From Candidatus Propionivibrio dominans (GTDB lineage Bacteria; Pseudomonadota; Gammaproteobacteria; Burkholderiales; Rhodocyclaceae): a DNA stretch of 52,309 bases. Where the stretch lies: the NCBI GenBank assembly GCA_016709335.1, contig JADJNC010000028.1, positions 1 to 52,309 of the forward strand, given 5' to 3'. The position numbers and the translations under genes are program-made. This document shows, piece after piece, positions 38,423 through 49,944 of this stretch (the first letter of the stretch is position 1; each line of letters starts with the position of its first letter). The notes under the pieces are model-generated. The model saw only the letters and a program-made list of their open reading frames with translations. It searched no databases and was not told the origin of the DNA.

Positions 38423-39010
38423 ATGCACGAAGAACTGAGCGATGAGCGGCTGATGCTGGCCTACCGCGACGGCGACGCGAGGGCTTTCGAAAGCCTTTAT
38501 CGGCGCTATCGCGGCTCGCTGCATCGCTATCTTGCCCATCAGTGCGGCAGCCAGGCGTTTGCCGAAGAGCTTTACCAGGAGGTCTGGATCAAGGTGGTCA
38601 ATGCCCGTGCCGAATATGAACCCCTGGCCAAATTCTCGACCTGGATCTTTCGCATCGCTCACCATCGGCTGATCGATCACTACCGGGAAAATGCCCCTGA
38701 AATTGCAACACGCTACGAAAAGGCCAATTCCGGGAACGACGCGGACGGCGAGGACATCATCGGCAACCAGGCGGCTCCGCTTGACCAGACGCCGCAGGTG
38801 TTGCACGAGCGCAGGGCCACGGCGCAACGCATCGAACAGGCGCTGGCCGAACTGCCCGCCCCGCAGCGCGAAGCCTTTCTGCTGGCCGAGGAAGGCGGGC
38901 TGACGCTCGAAGAAATTGCCGCCGCAACGGCGAGCAGTCGCGAAACCAGCAAAAGCAGGCTACGCTATGCGCTGGGCAAACTACGCCATTCGCTGCAGGA
39001 TCTGTTATGA
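38423..39010 (+). CDS. ECF-type RNA polymerase sigma factor
   Basis: A 195-residue sigma-70 family factor with region 2 (about 10-85: LYRRYRGSLHRYLAHQCG, then AEELYQEVWIKVV and FSTWIFRIAHHRLID) and region 4 (about 135-190: LAELPAPQREAFLLAEEGGL with the helix-turn-helix EEIAAATASSRETSKSRL). Region 3 is absent, as in ECF factors. The next gene overlaps its stop by four bases and has one membrane helix, so it is a likely anti-sigma factor. The target regulon is unknown; a third gene encoding an exported protein completes the set. Confidence 0.9.
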   Translation: MHEELSDERLMLAYRDGDARAFESLYRRYRGSLHRYLAHQCGSQAFAEELYQEVWIKVVNARAEYEPLAKFSTWIFRIAHHRLIDHYRENAPEIATRYEKANSGNDADGEDIIGNQAAPLDQTPQVLHERRATAQRIEQALAELPAPQREAFLLAEEGGLTLEEIAAATASSRETSKSRLRYALGKLRHSLQDLL

Positions 39011-39765
39011 CCGAGCCGCGCCAGGATCTCCCGACCGACCCGCAAGTCTCCCGGCTTTACCGCGAGCATGCGCAAGCCGAGCCTTCCGATGCCATCGACC
39101 AGCGCATTCTTGCGCGCGCCCGGCAGGCCGTCACGGCTCGCTCGTCGGGAACGCGCAGCACCGGCTGGTGGTCGCGCTGGCGCATGCCGCTTACGCTGCT
39201 CACCACCGTCATGCTGACGGTCACGCTGACGCTGCTCGTCGAACGCCAGCCCGGCGATCTCTCAACGCAGCCCGGCGTCGAAAAGATTCGCTCAGAAAGT
39301 GTGCAGGACCGCGTCGAAACGCAGAGCAAGAAACAGGCTGAAGCCGCCGCGCCGGCCAGGACGATGCAGGCACCGGCGGCCCCGAGCGTCAAGGAAAGCA
39401 GGCCGCCGCACGCCGATAGCCGCGAACGCGATGCTTCGAGCGCTTCAAAAATCGCCGCAGAGCAGGCGCCGGCGGCCCCTGCTGCGGCCGACAAGGCTGA
39501 AAGCACAGCGCCCGCCGCAGCCAACGCCGCAAGTCAGGGCGCAAGCCGCGGTGAATTGCGTGCCGCACCCGAATTTTCCGCAGACCGCCCGACCGCCGCG
39601 CCGCTGGCAAAATCACGGGCCGACAGCACACGTACCCCGGAACTCTGGCTCGAAGAAATTCGCGCCTTGCGCAGCGCAGGAAAAAGCGAAGAAGCCGAAC
39701 GTCAACTGCGCGAGTTCCGCCGCGCCCACCCCGATTACACGCTGCCTGAAGAATTTCGTAAGTGA
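39007..39765 (+). CDS. Single-pass membrane protein, candidate anti-sigma factor
   Basis: A 252-residue protein that overlaps the sigma factor stop by four bases. It has a cytoplasmic N-terminus of about 58 residues (PSDAIDQRILARARQAV), one membrane helix (about 60-79, MPLTLLTTVMLTVTLTLLV), a long Ala/Pro/Lys-rich periplasmic linker and a helical end (ELWLEEIRALRSAGKSEEAE) ending in a TPR-like motif. No zinc-binding HxxxCxxC motif is present, so it is not a ZAS-type anti-sigma. The layout and overlap support control of the sigma factor, but this is inference. Confidence 0.75.
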   Translation: MTEPRQDLPTDPQVSRLYREHAQAEPSDAIDQRILARARQAVTARSSGTRSTGWWSRWRMPLTLLTTVMLTVTLTLLVERQPGDLSTQPGVEKIRSESVQDRVETQSKKQAEAAAPARTMQAPAAPSVKESRPPHADSRERDASSASKIAAEQAPAAPAAADKAESTAPAAANAASQGASRGELRAAPEFSADRPTAAPLAKSRADSTRTPELWLEEIRALRSAGKSEEAERQLREFRRAHPDYTLPEEFRK

Positions 39766-39827
39766 TTTAACCCCGTTTGAGCAAAGCTTGCGTTTACACG
39801 GTCACCTACTCACTCAAGGAGACCGTC

Positions 39828-40636
39828 ATGAAAAAGTTTGCCACACTGCTTGCCCCCTTTTGCCTTGCCGCCTGCGTCGGCATTGTCGATGCCGGAACAC
39901 TGGTCGACGTCAATGTCACCGATCGCACTACGGGAGAACAACTGGAAGTCTATCGCCATCAGGGCCGGCTCTACGTTGCCGGCAAACCGGGCAACCGCTA
40001 TGCCGTCAGTTTGCGCAACAAGAGCGGTGGCCGTCTATTGACCGTGATTTCGGTCGATGGCGTCAACGCGCTGAACGGCCAGACCGCCGCCACCTCGCAA
40101 TCGGGTTATGTGATTTCACCCTGGCAGGCCGCCGAGATCAGCGGCTGGCGCAAGAGCATGGACGACGTCGCGGCCTTTTACTTCACCAGCATCGCCGACA
40201 GCTACGCCGGGCGCACCGATCGCCCGCAGAACGTCGGAGTGATCGGCGTCGCCGTCTATCGCGAAGCCGAACCGCTGCCGCCCCCGGCGCAAGCCGCCTT
40301 CTCGGCCCGCGAGCGTGTCGATCAGGGCAGCGCCGACCGCGCTACGGGCAGCGAAGAGGCACAATCGAGACCCCAGGCCAATGCCCAGGCCAACGCTCCG
40401 GCCAGCGCCGCGCCGGAACGCAGCGAAGCGCTCAGCAAGAAGGCGGATGGCCGCCTGGGTACCGGCCATGGCGAACGCATCAGTGCGCCAACGCAGTACA
40501 CCGAGTTCCGCCGCGCCAGCGATACACCGTCCGAAATCGTCACCATTTACTACAACAGTCGCGCCAACCTGCTTGCCCAGGGCGTCATTCCGCGCCCGCC
40601 GCACTACGGAAGAACGAACCCCGCGCCGAACCCCCT
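39828..40636 (+). CDS. Exported or lipid-anchored protein of the sigma operon; 3' end lost
   Basis: From ATG 39828 (AAGGAG seven bases upstream) the protein has a signal peptide MKKFATLLAPFCLAACVG, in which LAAC could be a lipobox. A beta-rich domain follows (about 25-145; EVYRHQGRLYVAGKPGNRYAV, ISPWQAAEISGWRKS), then an Ala/Gln-rich linker and a C-terminal motif RASDTPSEIVTIYYNSRANL. The frame then runs into G/C block 3 at about 40637, so the true stop is unknown; only a few residues are probably missing. It lies 62 bases after the candidate anti-sigma gene. Confidence 0.7.
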
Positions 40637-40865
40637 GTGGTGGGGGCGGGGGGGGGGGGGGGGGGGGGGGGGGGGGTCGGCGGCGGCTCTCCCCGGCCGC
40701 CGATTTTCCTGGGGCTGGCTTGATGCGTCGCGCTGGGGGGGGGGGGGGCGGCGGGCCCCGCGCGGCCCCCCCCCCCGCGGCCCCCCGGCCCGCCCCGGCG
40801 CCCCCCCCGGCCGCCGCGGGGGGCCCCCCCCCCGGGGGCCGCCCGTCGCCGGCCAGGGTCGAGGC
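40637..40865. other. G/C-rich block 3, probable assembly or consensus artefact
   Basis: A G run of more than 30 bases (about 40645-40676), a short patch of ordinary sequence (about 40677-40735), then another G/C-only stretch to about 40850. It truncates the exported protein gene and probably removes the -35 region of leuS. Confidence 0.7.
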
Positions 40866-40875
40866 CGGCCGGCCT

Positions 40876-40907
40876 GGACAAACCGCGTATAATTCGCGGT
40901 TTAGTCC
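40876..40907 (+). promoter_or_regulatory. Inverted repeat around the leuS -10 box
   Basis: GGACAAACCGCG (40876-40887) and CGCGGTTTAGTCC (40895-40907) pair, with TATAAT (40888-40893) in the loop. The -10 box sits about 34 bases before the leuS ATG. A -35 should lie near 40865, at the damaged edge of block 3. Confidence 0.65.
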
Positions 40908-40914
40908 ATTCTGA

Positions 40915-43548
<2,634 letters not shown>

Positions 43549-43564
43549 AACCCGGAGGAATGCC

Positions 43565-44080
43565 GTGCTGCGCTCAACGCTTCGTTTAAACCTCTTTCTG
43601 TTGCTGATGACGGTCATTGCCGGCTGCGGCTTTCAGTTGCGCGGTTCCTATTCCCTGCCCTACGAGAGTATTTACCTGAGCGGTGCAGAATATTCGCTGA
43701 TCAATGCCAGCTTGAAGCGCGCCATCCGGGCCTCGGGATCAACCCGCCTGGCCGATAACGCTGCGGACGCGCAAGCGACTTTCGTGCCGACAATGGAGGA
43801 GAAACTGCCGATCATTCTCGCGCTCTCCAGTGGCGGTCGCGTACGTGAAAAACGGCTGCGTTATCGCTTTGGCTACCGTATCATCGATAGCAAGGGTCGC
43901 GATCTGGTATTGCCCGGCATGGTTGAACTGAGCCGCGATCTGACGTATTCCGACTCGGACGTGCTGGCCAAGACCCAGGAAGAGGATCTGCTCTGGCGGG
44001 ACATGGAGAACGATCTGGTGCAGCAGTTGATGCGCCGTCTGGCGGCCAGCAAGCCGGATTTTCAGGCGCCTGCGGAGTAG
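43565..44080 (+). CDS. lptE: LPS-assembly lipoprotein LptE
   Basis: LptE plugs the LptD barrel that inserts LPS into the outer membrane. The 171-residue lipoprotein has lipobox VIAGC (Cys 21) followed by GFQLRGSYSLPYESIYLSG, the standard LptE opening. GTG at 43565 is the start, with GGAGGA at 43554-43559; an ATG at 43560 is in another frame. It lies 17 bases after leuS and 7 before holA, so the three are co-transcribed. Confidence 0.92.
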   Translation: MLRSTLRLNLFLLLMTVIAGCGFQLRGSYSLPYESIYLSGAEYSLINASLKRAIRASGSTRLADNAADAQATFVPTMEEKLPIILALSSGGRVREKRLRYRFGYRIIDSKGRDLVLPGMVELSRDLTYSDSDVLAKTQEEDLLWRDMENDLVQQLMRRLAASKPDFQAPAE

Positions 44081-44087
44081 GGCCGCA

Positions 44088-45098
44088 ATGCAGCTCAGAG
44101 GCGAGCAGCTTGCTGCCCACATTGAACGTGAGCTGAAGCCGGTTTACGTCGTCTACGGCGACGAACCCCTGCTGGTTATTGAAGCGGCCGATGCGATTCG
44201 TGCAGCGGCCCGCCACCAGGGTTTCGACGAACGTGAAGTGCTCACTGCACTTTCCGGATTCAACTGGATCGAATTGCACCACGCGGCAGGCAACAGGTCG
44301 CTGTTCGGGGGGCGCACGCTGATCGATCTGCGCATTCCGACAGGCAAGCCAGGGCGCGAGGGTAGCGCGGCACTCCAGGACTACTGCGCGAATCCGTCCC
44401 CTGATGTGCTTCTGCTGGTGACGCTCCCCGGCCTGGACTGGAGCGAGGAAAAGGCCCTCTGGCTGAAGGCTCTGGCCGAGGCCGGTGTCGCCGTCAAGCT
44501 GATTCCGCCCAATCTGGCTGATCTGCCGGCCTGGATTGCGGCTCGCCTGCGCCGCCAGCAGCAGAGCAGCGATAGCGAGGGTCTGCGTTTCATTGCCGAG
44601 CGTGTTGAGGGCAACCTGCTCGCTGCGCACCAGGAAATCCTCAAGCTTGCTTTGCTCTATCCAGCCGGAAAACTGACTTTGCAGCAGGTTCAGGAGGCGG
44701 TACTCAATGTCGCCCGTTACGACCTCGACGGTCTGCGTGAAGCACTCCTGGCCGGCGATGTGGCCCGTCTGACACGCACGCTGGACGGCTTGCAGCAGGA
44801 GGGCGAGGCGCCGCTTCTGGTGCTCTGGGCACTGACCGAAGAGGTGCGGGCGCTGGCACAGGTCAAGGCCGGGCTGAATGCACGCCAGTCACTCGACGTC
44901 TTGCTCAAGGAAGCGCGTGTATGGGGCGCGCGTCAGTCGCTGTTCAAGCGTGCCCTGCAGCGGATCGACGGGACCAGGGCCGATGCCGCGCTGGCGCATG
45001 CGGCAGGTATTGACCGGATGATCAAGGGCGCCGGGACGGGGGATGTGTGGGATGAGTTTCTGCGCCTCGGCCTGGATATTTGCGCCGGTGCGGGCTGA
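44088..45098 (+). CDS. holA: DNA polymerase III subunit delta
   Basis: HolA is the delta subunit of the clamp loader and opens the beta clamp. The 336-residue protein has the N-terminal AAA-like domain without a functional P-loop (PVYVVYGDEPLLVIEAADAIR, then FGGRTLIDLRIPTGKPG), the middle lid (LRFIAERVEGNLLAAHQEILKL) and the C-terminal collar (LLVLWALTEEVRALAQV). It starts with ATG at 44088 just after lptE. Confidence 0.93.
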   Translation: MQLRGEQLAAHIERELKPVYVVYGDEPLLVIEAADAIRAAARHQGFDEREVLTALSGFNWIELHHAAGNRSLFGGRTLIDLRIPTGKPGREGSAALQDYCANPSPDVLLLVTLPGLDWSEEKALWLKALAEAGVAVKLIPPNLADLPAWIAARLRRQQQSSDSEGLRFIAERVEGNLLAAHQEILKLALLYPAGKLTLQQVQEAVLNVARYDLDGLREALLAGDVARLTRTLDGLQQEGEAPLLVLWALTEEVRALAQVKAGLNARQSLDVLLKEARVWGARQSLFKRALQRIDGTRADAALAHAAGIDRMIKGAGTGDVWDEFLRLGLDICAGAG

Positions 45099-45112
45099 AA
45101 AGCGGAAAAGCT

Positions 45113-45349
45113 CTATTTTTGCTTGCCGATCGATTCGTCAGGAGCCAGATGCTCCCAGATGCATTCTTGGTTCAATTCGTCCTCATGGTTGAGTCCGTTG
45201 CAACATTTGCCGTGTACCAGACATTCCCCCTCGCTACAGTCATCAACGACGACCACCCGCAACTCGGAGTCGACCTTGCGTTCACCGTCCCAGTAGCTGC
45301 AGGTTCCACAAATTTTTATCTCGGCGGGGACGATCAGTTTTGGGCTCAT
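45113..45349 (-). CDS. Small cysteine-rich protein of unknown function
   Basis: A 78-residue protein with seven cysteines: CGTCSYWDGER near the start, CSEGEC, HGKCC and QEC. The CxxCxxWxG opening and the GEC motif recall small cysteine-rich proteins found on mobile elements and in phage genomes that may bind zinc or an Fe-S cluster. It is convergent with holA and has lower G+C than its neighbours, which suggests transfer. Nothing else supports a function. The 282 bases from here to proA hold a TATAAT at 45432-45437 but no gene. Confidence 0.6.
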   Translation of the reverse strand: MSPKLIVPAEIKICGTCSYWDGERKVDSELRVVVVDDCSEGECLVHGKCCNGLNHEDELNQECIWEHLAPDESIGKQK

Positions 45350-45631
45350 AATGGGCAGTCTGTAACATTGAGTAACACTAAGAGTACAGTTTTTACCGAT
45401 GGTTCCTGTAAGGTTTTTATTTGATGGTGGCTATAATCTGGTTTTGACCCTGCCCGGCCGGATTGAATTTGTTGAAATGCCTGTTTCCTTCAACCCCGGC
45501 ACCCTATGATGCAACAATCTGCCATTCAAGCGGGCCGCCGGAAGACGGCAGCCGTCACTGCTCTTCCAGTAAGGCGAACGGAGTTTTGTCAGTCGCGCGC
45601 ACGATTTTCACCTTGATCAAGCAAGGCAAGC

Positions 45632-46888
45632 ATGGACATCCAGCATTATATGCAGCAGGTCGGTCGCCAGGCACGCGAAGCCTCGCGCGCCATCGCCCGC
45701 GCCGACAGCAAGGTCAAGAATGACGCCTTGCACACCATTGCCGCAGCCATCCGGCGCGAATCCGCCGCGCTGATCGCCGCCAACCAGGAAGATTTGGCGG
45801 CAGCCCGCGCTGCCGGCCTTGAACCGGCCATGCTCGACCGTCTGACACTCACCGGGGAAGGCGTCGCCGCCATGGCCGAGGGTGTCGAGCAGGTCGCCGC
45901 GCTGCCCGACCCGGTTGGCGAGATCAGCGAGTTGAAATTTCGTCCGAGCGGAATTCAGGTCGGCCGGATGCGCGTCCCCCTCGGCGTCATCGGCATCATT
46001 TACGAAGCGCGTCCCAACGTTACGGCCGATGCCGCTGCGCTGTGCCTGAAGTCGGGTAACGCCGCCATTTTGCGTGGCGGTTCCGAGGCCATCCGCAGCA
46101 ACCGCGCCATCGCCGCGCTGGTTCACGAAGGGCTGGCCGCAGCCGGCCTGCCGGCCCTTGTCGTGCAGGTCGTCGACACCACCGATCGTGCCGCCGTCGG
46201 CCACCTGATTACCATGCGCGAGTACGTCGATGTGATCGTTCCGCGCGGTGGCAAGGGTCTGATTTCGCGGCTGCTGGCCGAATCGCGGGTGCCGATGATC
46301 CAGCATCTGGACGGCAACTGCCACATCTATATCGACGAGGATGCCGATGCCGACATGGCGCTGTCCATCGTCGACAACTCGAAAACGCAGCGCTACGGCA
46401 CCTGCAACACCGCCGAATCGCTGCTCGTTGCGCGCTCCGTCGCCACCCGGCTGCTGCCGCCGATTGCCGCCATGCTCACAGCCAAGGGCGTCGAGATTCG
46501 TGGCTGTGCCGAAACGCAGGCTCTGGTAAAGGACGCCACGGCAGCGAGCGAGGAAGACTACGCCACGGAATTCCTGGCGCCGATCATCTCGGTCAAGGTG
46601 GTGTCCGGCCTTGGCGAGGCGATCGAGCACATCAATCGTTACGGATCGCATCACACCGAAACCATCGTCAGCGAGAACTACAGCAATGCAATGCGTTTCC
46701 TGCGCGAGGTCGATTCGGCGTCGGTCATGGTCAACGCCTCGACGCGTTTTGCCGATGGATTTGAATACGGACTGGGCGCTGAAATCGGCATCTCGACCGA
46801 CAAGATTCATGCCCGCGGCCCGGTCGGGCTTGAAGGGCTGACCAGCCAGAAATGGATCGTTCTCGGCAATGGCCAGGTGCGTCGCTGA
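45632..46888 (+). CDS. proA: Glutamate-5-semialdehyde dehydrogenase (gamma-glutamyl phosphate reductase)
   Basis: ProA reduces gamma-glutamyl phosphate to the semialdehyde, the second step of proline synthesis. The 418-residue protein has the ProA patterns [20 protein letters not shown] (about 113-132), [15 protein letters not shown] and the catalytic Cys in [12 protein letters not shown] (about 255), plus [15 protein letters not shown] at the end. ATG at 45632. proB is not adjacent. Confidence 0.96.
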   Translation: MDIQHYMQQVGRQAREASRAIARADSKVKNDALHTIAAAIRRESAALIAANQEDLAAARAAGLEPAMLDRLTLTGEGVAAMAEGVEQVAALPDPVGEISELKFRPSGIQVGRMRVPLGVIGIIYEARPNVTADAAALCLKSGNAAILRGGSEAIRSNRAIAALVHEGLAAAGLPALVVQVVDTTDRAAVGHLITMREYVDVIVPRGGKGLISRLLAESRVPMIQHLDGNCHIYIDEDADADMALSIVDNSKTQRYGTCNTAESLLVARSVATRLLPPIAAMLTAKGVEIRGCAETQALVKDATAASEEDYATEFLAPIISVKVVSGLGEAIEHINRYGSHHTETIVSENYSNAMRFLREVDSASVMVNASTRFADGFEYGLGAEIGISTDKIHARGPVGLEGLTSQKWIVLGNGQVRR

Positions 46889-46929
46889 ATCCCCGGGGGC
46901 ATCAATCAAATCATGACAAAGGAGACAAA

Positions 46930-47514
46930 ATGAAACAGCAAATGAAACAACTGATGATCGTGCTGGTCGCTCTGCTGGTCGTGAACCTTGCGCATGCGGT
47001 GGAGGTCGCCGGCGTCAGGTTCGATGACAGGAGCAAACTTGGCAACAGCGATATCGTGGTCAACGGGGCCGGACTGCGCAAGAAGGCCTTCTTCAAGGTC
47101 TATGCGATGGCGCTCTATCTGCCCGAGAAGCAGGGCGAGGCCGATGCGGTACTGTCGGCCAAAGGTGCGAAGCGGGTTTCCATCAGTCTGCTGCGCGATC
47201 TGTCGGCGCAGCAGTTTGTCGAAGCGCTGCAGGAAGGCGTCGCCAACAACCACTCTGAAGCCGAAATGGAGGCGCTCAAGGAAAGATTGAAGCTGTTCTC
47301 CGACGCCATGCTCTCGGTTGGCGAAGCGAAAACCGGCACCAGCGTCCTGATCGACTGGATCCCTGAAAGCGGGACTCGACTGAGCGTCAATGGTCAGGCC
47401 AAAGGCAAGGATATTGCCGGCGAGGATTTCTACAGGGCGCTGCTGAAAATCTGGCTGGGCAACAAGCCGGTGCAGGACGATCTCAAACAGGCGCTGCTCG
47501 GCAAGGCGTCCTGA
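46930..47514 (+). CDS. Chalcone-isomerase-fold exported protein
   Basis: A 194-residue protein with a signal peptide (MKQQMKQLMIVLVALLVV to AHA, about 23 residues) and a chalcone isomerase-like domain: VEVAGVRFDDRSKLGNSDIV, then RKKAFFKVYAMALYLP and RDLSAQQFVEALQEGV. Bacterial members are periplasmic or outer-membrane-associated and lack shown isomerase activity; some bind fatty acids. The ATG at 46930 has AAAGGAG eight bases upstream. It follows proA by 41 bases. Confidence 0.88.
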   Translation: MKQQMKQLMIVLVALLVVNLAHAVEVAGVRFDDRSKLGNSDIVVNGAGLRKKAFFKVYAMALYLPEKQGEADAVLSAKGAKRVSISLLRDLSAQQFVEALQEGVANNHSEAEMEALKERLKLFSDAMLSVGEAKTGTSVLIDWIPESGTRLSVNGQAKGKDIAGEDFYRALLKIWLGNKPVQDDLKQALLGKAS

Positions 47515-47524
47515 TCGACCCGCC

Positions 47525-48004
47525 ATGCCACGGCACATCGGTCACGCGTATCAGGCCCTCGTTGCCGCGCCGGGCTTTTGCATCGGCGTGCGCTGCGACG
47601 ATTACGAAATCCATGCGCTCGACTATCTAGAGCCGTGCGCCGAGGTTTTACCAAAGAACGCGCTGGCGACAGAAGCCGTACGCCAGTTGCGCGCTTATCT
47701 GGCCGACCCCGGGTTCAGTTTTGCTCTGCCGCTACGCCCGTCCGGAACGGCCTTTCAGCGTCGCGTCTGGGAGCAGATCGCTACCATTCCCACCCATCAG
47801 ACGCGAACTTACGGCGAAGTGGCCAAAGCCCTGCACAACGCACCGCGCGCCGTCGGCCAGGCCTGTGGCGCCAACCCCTTCCCGCTCGTCGTTCCCTGTC
47901 ATCGGGTCATTGCCACGGGCGGCGGCCTGGGCGGGTTTGCGCGGCACGGCGGCGGTTTCATGCTCGACGTCAAGCGCTGGCTGCTGGCGCATGAAGCTTG
48001 CTGA
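47525..48004 (+). CDS. ogt: Methylated-DNA--protein-cysteine methyltransferase
   Basis: Ogt repairs O6-alkylguanine by transferring the alkyl group to its own Cys. The 159-residue protein has the active-site motif PFPLVVPCHRVIATGG near 120-135 and the recognition helix motif TRTYGEVAKALHNAPRAVGQA. There is no Ada regulatory domain. ATG at 47525 lies 10 bases after the preceding gene, and xerD begins inside its last codons (47991), so the two are coupled. Confidence 0.93.
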   Translation: MPRHIGHAYQALVAAPGFCIGVRCDDYEIHALDYLEPCAEVLPKNALATEAVRQLRAYLADPGFSFALPLRPSGTAFQRRVWEQIATIPTHQTRTYGEVAKALHNAPRAVGQACGANPFPLVVPCHRVIATGGGLGGFARHGGGFMLDVKRWLLAHEAC

Positions 48005-48905
48005 AGCCGAAGCGGATGATCGCGCAGAAATAGATGCCTTCTGCGACACCCTGTGGCTGGAAGACGGGCTGGCCAAGGCGTCGCTCGCCAGTTATCGCAG
48101 CGACCTGATTCATTTTTCGAACTGGCTGAACGAACAGAAGCTCGCCCCGCTATGCAAGGCCGACGAACTGGCCCTGCTGCGCTTTGTCGCCACGCTCTCG
48201 AAAACGCTGCGCGCCACATCGCAGGCGCGTTACATTTCGACCTTGCGGCGCTTCTACCGTTACCTGCTGGCGCGCGGCCGCATCGGCGCCGACCCGACGC
48301 TGAAGATTTCCATGCCGGTCAAGCCCTCGCGTCTGCCCAAGGTGCTTTCCGAAGCGCAGGTTGAATCCCTGCTGGCGGCGCCGCCGAGCACTACGACGCT
48401 CGGCCAGCGCGACCGCGCCATGCTCGAAACGCTGTATGCCACCGGTCTGCGCGTATCCGAACTGGTCGGGCTGAAGCTGCACGAAGTGAATTTCGACATG
48501 GGCGTGGTACGGGTGTTCGGCAAGGGCAGCAAGGAACGTCTGGTGCCGCTCGGCGAGGAAGCCATCGACTGGATGCGCCGCTATCTTGCCGAGGCCCGAC
48601 CGGAGCTGCTCGACAAACGGCAAAGCAATGATCTGTTTGTCACGGCGCGGGGATCGGCGATGACGCGCCAGGCCTTCTGGCAACTGATCAAGCGCTATGC
48701 CGTGTTGTCGGGAATGGATCCCGCCCGGCTGTCTCCGCATGTCCTCCGCCACGCCTTTGCCACGCATCTGCTCAATCACGGCGCCGATTTGCGAGTGGTG
48801 CAGTTACTGCTCGGGCACTCGGATATTTCGACCACGCAGATTTATACGCACATTGCCCGCGAACGGCTCAAATCGCTGCATGCCCAGCACCACCCGCGTG
48901 GCTGA
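47991..48905 (+). CDS. xerD: Site-specific tyrosine recombinase XerD
   Basis: XerD acts with XerC at dif to resolve chromosome dimers. The 304-residue protein has the SAM-like N-terminal domain (about 10-95) and a catalytic domain with the conserved Arg in ATGLRVSELVGL, Lys in GKGSKERLVPLG, HVLRHAFATHLLNHGAD, GHSDISTTQ and the nucleophile Tyr in IYTHIARERL. The family ending HPRG is present. ATG at 47991 overlaps ogt; upstream in-frame codons are not conserved. Confidence 0.95.
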   Translation: MKLAEAEADDRAEIDAFCDTLWLEDGLAKASLASYRSDLIHFSNWLNEQKLAPLCKADELALLRFVATLSKTLRATSQARYISTLRRFYRYLLARGRIGADPTLKISMPVKPSRLPKVLSEAQVESLLAAPPSTTTLGQRDRAMLETLYATGLRVSELVGLKLHEVNFDMGVVRVFGKGSKERLVPLGEEAIDWMRRYLAEARPELLDKRQSNDLFVTARGSAMTRQAFWQLIKRYAVLSGMDPARLSPHVLRHAFATHLLNHGADLRVVQLLLGHSDISTTQIYTHIARERLKSLHAQHHPRG

Positions 48906-48965
48906 AGCCTGAACTCAAGCGCTCTGTTATGCTTGGGCCGTCAAGTCATGCTCCTGGAGAAAATC

Positions 48966-49454
48966 ATGAGATCGGAAAACGCCCCCGAAACGCCAGCGAC
49001 AAATTTTCTGCATCGGCACGGCATTGCCCACTCCACTCATCTTTATGACTACGAAGAGCACGGCGGCACAAAAATATCGTCGCGCGAACTCAATGTCGAC
49101 GAACATGCTGTTGTCAAGACGCTGGTGATGCAGGACGAAACAGCAAAACCACTGATCGTATTGATGCATGGCGATTGCAAGGTATCGACCAAGGAACTGG
49201 CCCGACAGATCGGCTGCAAGAAGGTCGAACCATGCAAGCCGGAAGTCGCCCATCGGCATACCGGTTATCTGGTCGGTGGGACCAGCCCCTTCGCTACCAA
49301 AAAGAAAATGCCGATCTGCATCGAGAAAAGCATCCTCGATTTGCCGCTGATCTACATCAACGGCGGTCGACGCGGCTTTCTCGTCGGCGTGCATCCGCAC
49401 GACCTGCTGCGTGCGCTGTCGCCCACTATTGTTGAAGTTGCCTTAAAAAACTGA
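48966..49454 (+). CDS. ybaK: Cys-tRNA(Pro) deacylase YbaK
   Basis: YbaK clears mischarged Cys-tRNA-Pro. The 162-residue protein has the INS-like editing fold with the key Lys in DEHAVVKTLVMQ, GDCKVSTKELARQIGCKKVE, and GGTSPFATKKKMPICIEKSI followed by YINGGRRGFLVGV. ATG at 48966 has GGAGAA upstream; ATG 48948 is possible. It lies 60 bases after xerD. Confidence 0.93.
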   Translation: MRSENAPETPATNFLHRHGIAHSTHLYDYEEHGGTKISSRELNVDEHAVVKTLVMQDETAKPLIVLMHGDCKVSTKELARQIGCKKVEPCKPEVAHRHTGYLVGGTSPFATKKKMPICIEKSILDLPLIYINGGRRGFLVGVHPHDLLRALSPTIVEVALKN

Positions 49455-49456
49455 AA

Positions 49457-49831
49457 TCAGGTCGATTTGACGTGTTCGCCGCGTTCGCCGCGTTCTATAA
49501 CGACGCCGACGCGACGTACGCCAGGCATCATGCCGAGTTTGGCAATCGAGACGCGCACCCAGGTGGCGCCGAAGTCGTCGAGCAGAAGCCTGGCCACATA
49601 CTCGGCAAGCTTCTCCAGCAGATTGAAATGCTGTGCGGCCAGTTCGGCGCGCAGGCGTTCGACGACCTTGGCGTAATCGATGGTGTCACCGATATCGTCA
49701 CTGGCTCCGGCACTGGTCGTCACGGTGCCGATCTGCAAGGACATCTCGACCGTCTGCGGCATGGCCTTCTCACGCGGATAAATGCCGATCAGTGTGGAGA
49801 CACGAAGCTCGTCGATAAAGATGATGTCCAT
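49457..49831 (-). CDS. folB: Dihydroneopterin aldolase
   Basis: FolB converts dihydroneopterin in folate synthesis. The 124-residue protein carries IFIDELRVSTLIGIYPREKA at the N-terminus, with the active-site Glu in the first segment and the Tyr/Lys region TIDYAKVVERL and VSIAKLGMMPGVRRVGV. It is convergent with ybaK (stops almost touching) and divergent from plsY, a common folB-plsY-tsaD arrangement. Confidence 0.93.
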   Translation of the reverse strand: MDIIFIDELRVSTLIGIYPREKAMPQTVEMSLQIGTVTTSAGASDDIGDTIDYAKVVERLRAELAAQHFNLLEKLAEYVARLLLDDFGATWVRVSIAKLGMMPGVRRVGVVIERGERGEHVKST

Positions 49832-49944
49832 GCGGCAGTCTGTCCGGTCGGTGTAAAATCGTCGGCGGGCGGAAGCGCCGAGCCTGCTAGTGTGCGCATT
49901 CTAACCGCTAACCCAGCCCACCTTCGAGTTTCCGGGATTCATCC

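Noticed and set aside
37079..38827. A 582-codon minus-strand frame across pyrF and the sigma gene
   Set aside because: It exists only because G/C block 2 contains no stop codons; the translated middle is Gly/Pro/Arg filler.
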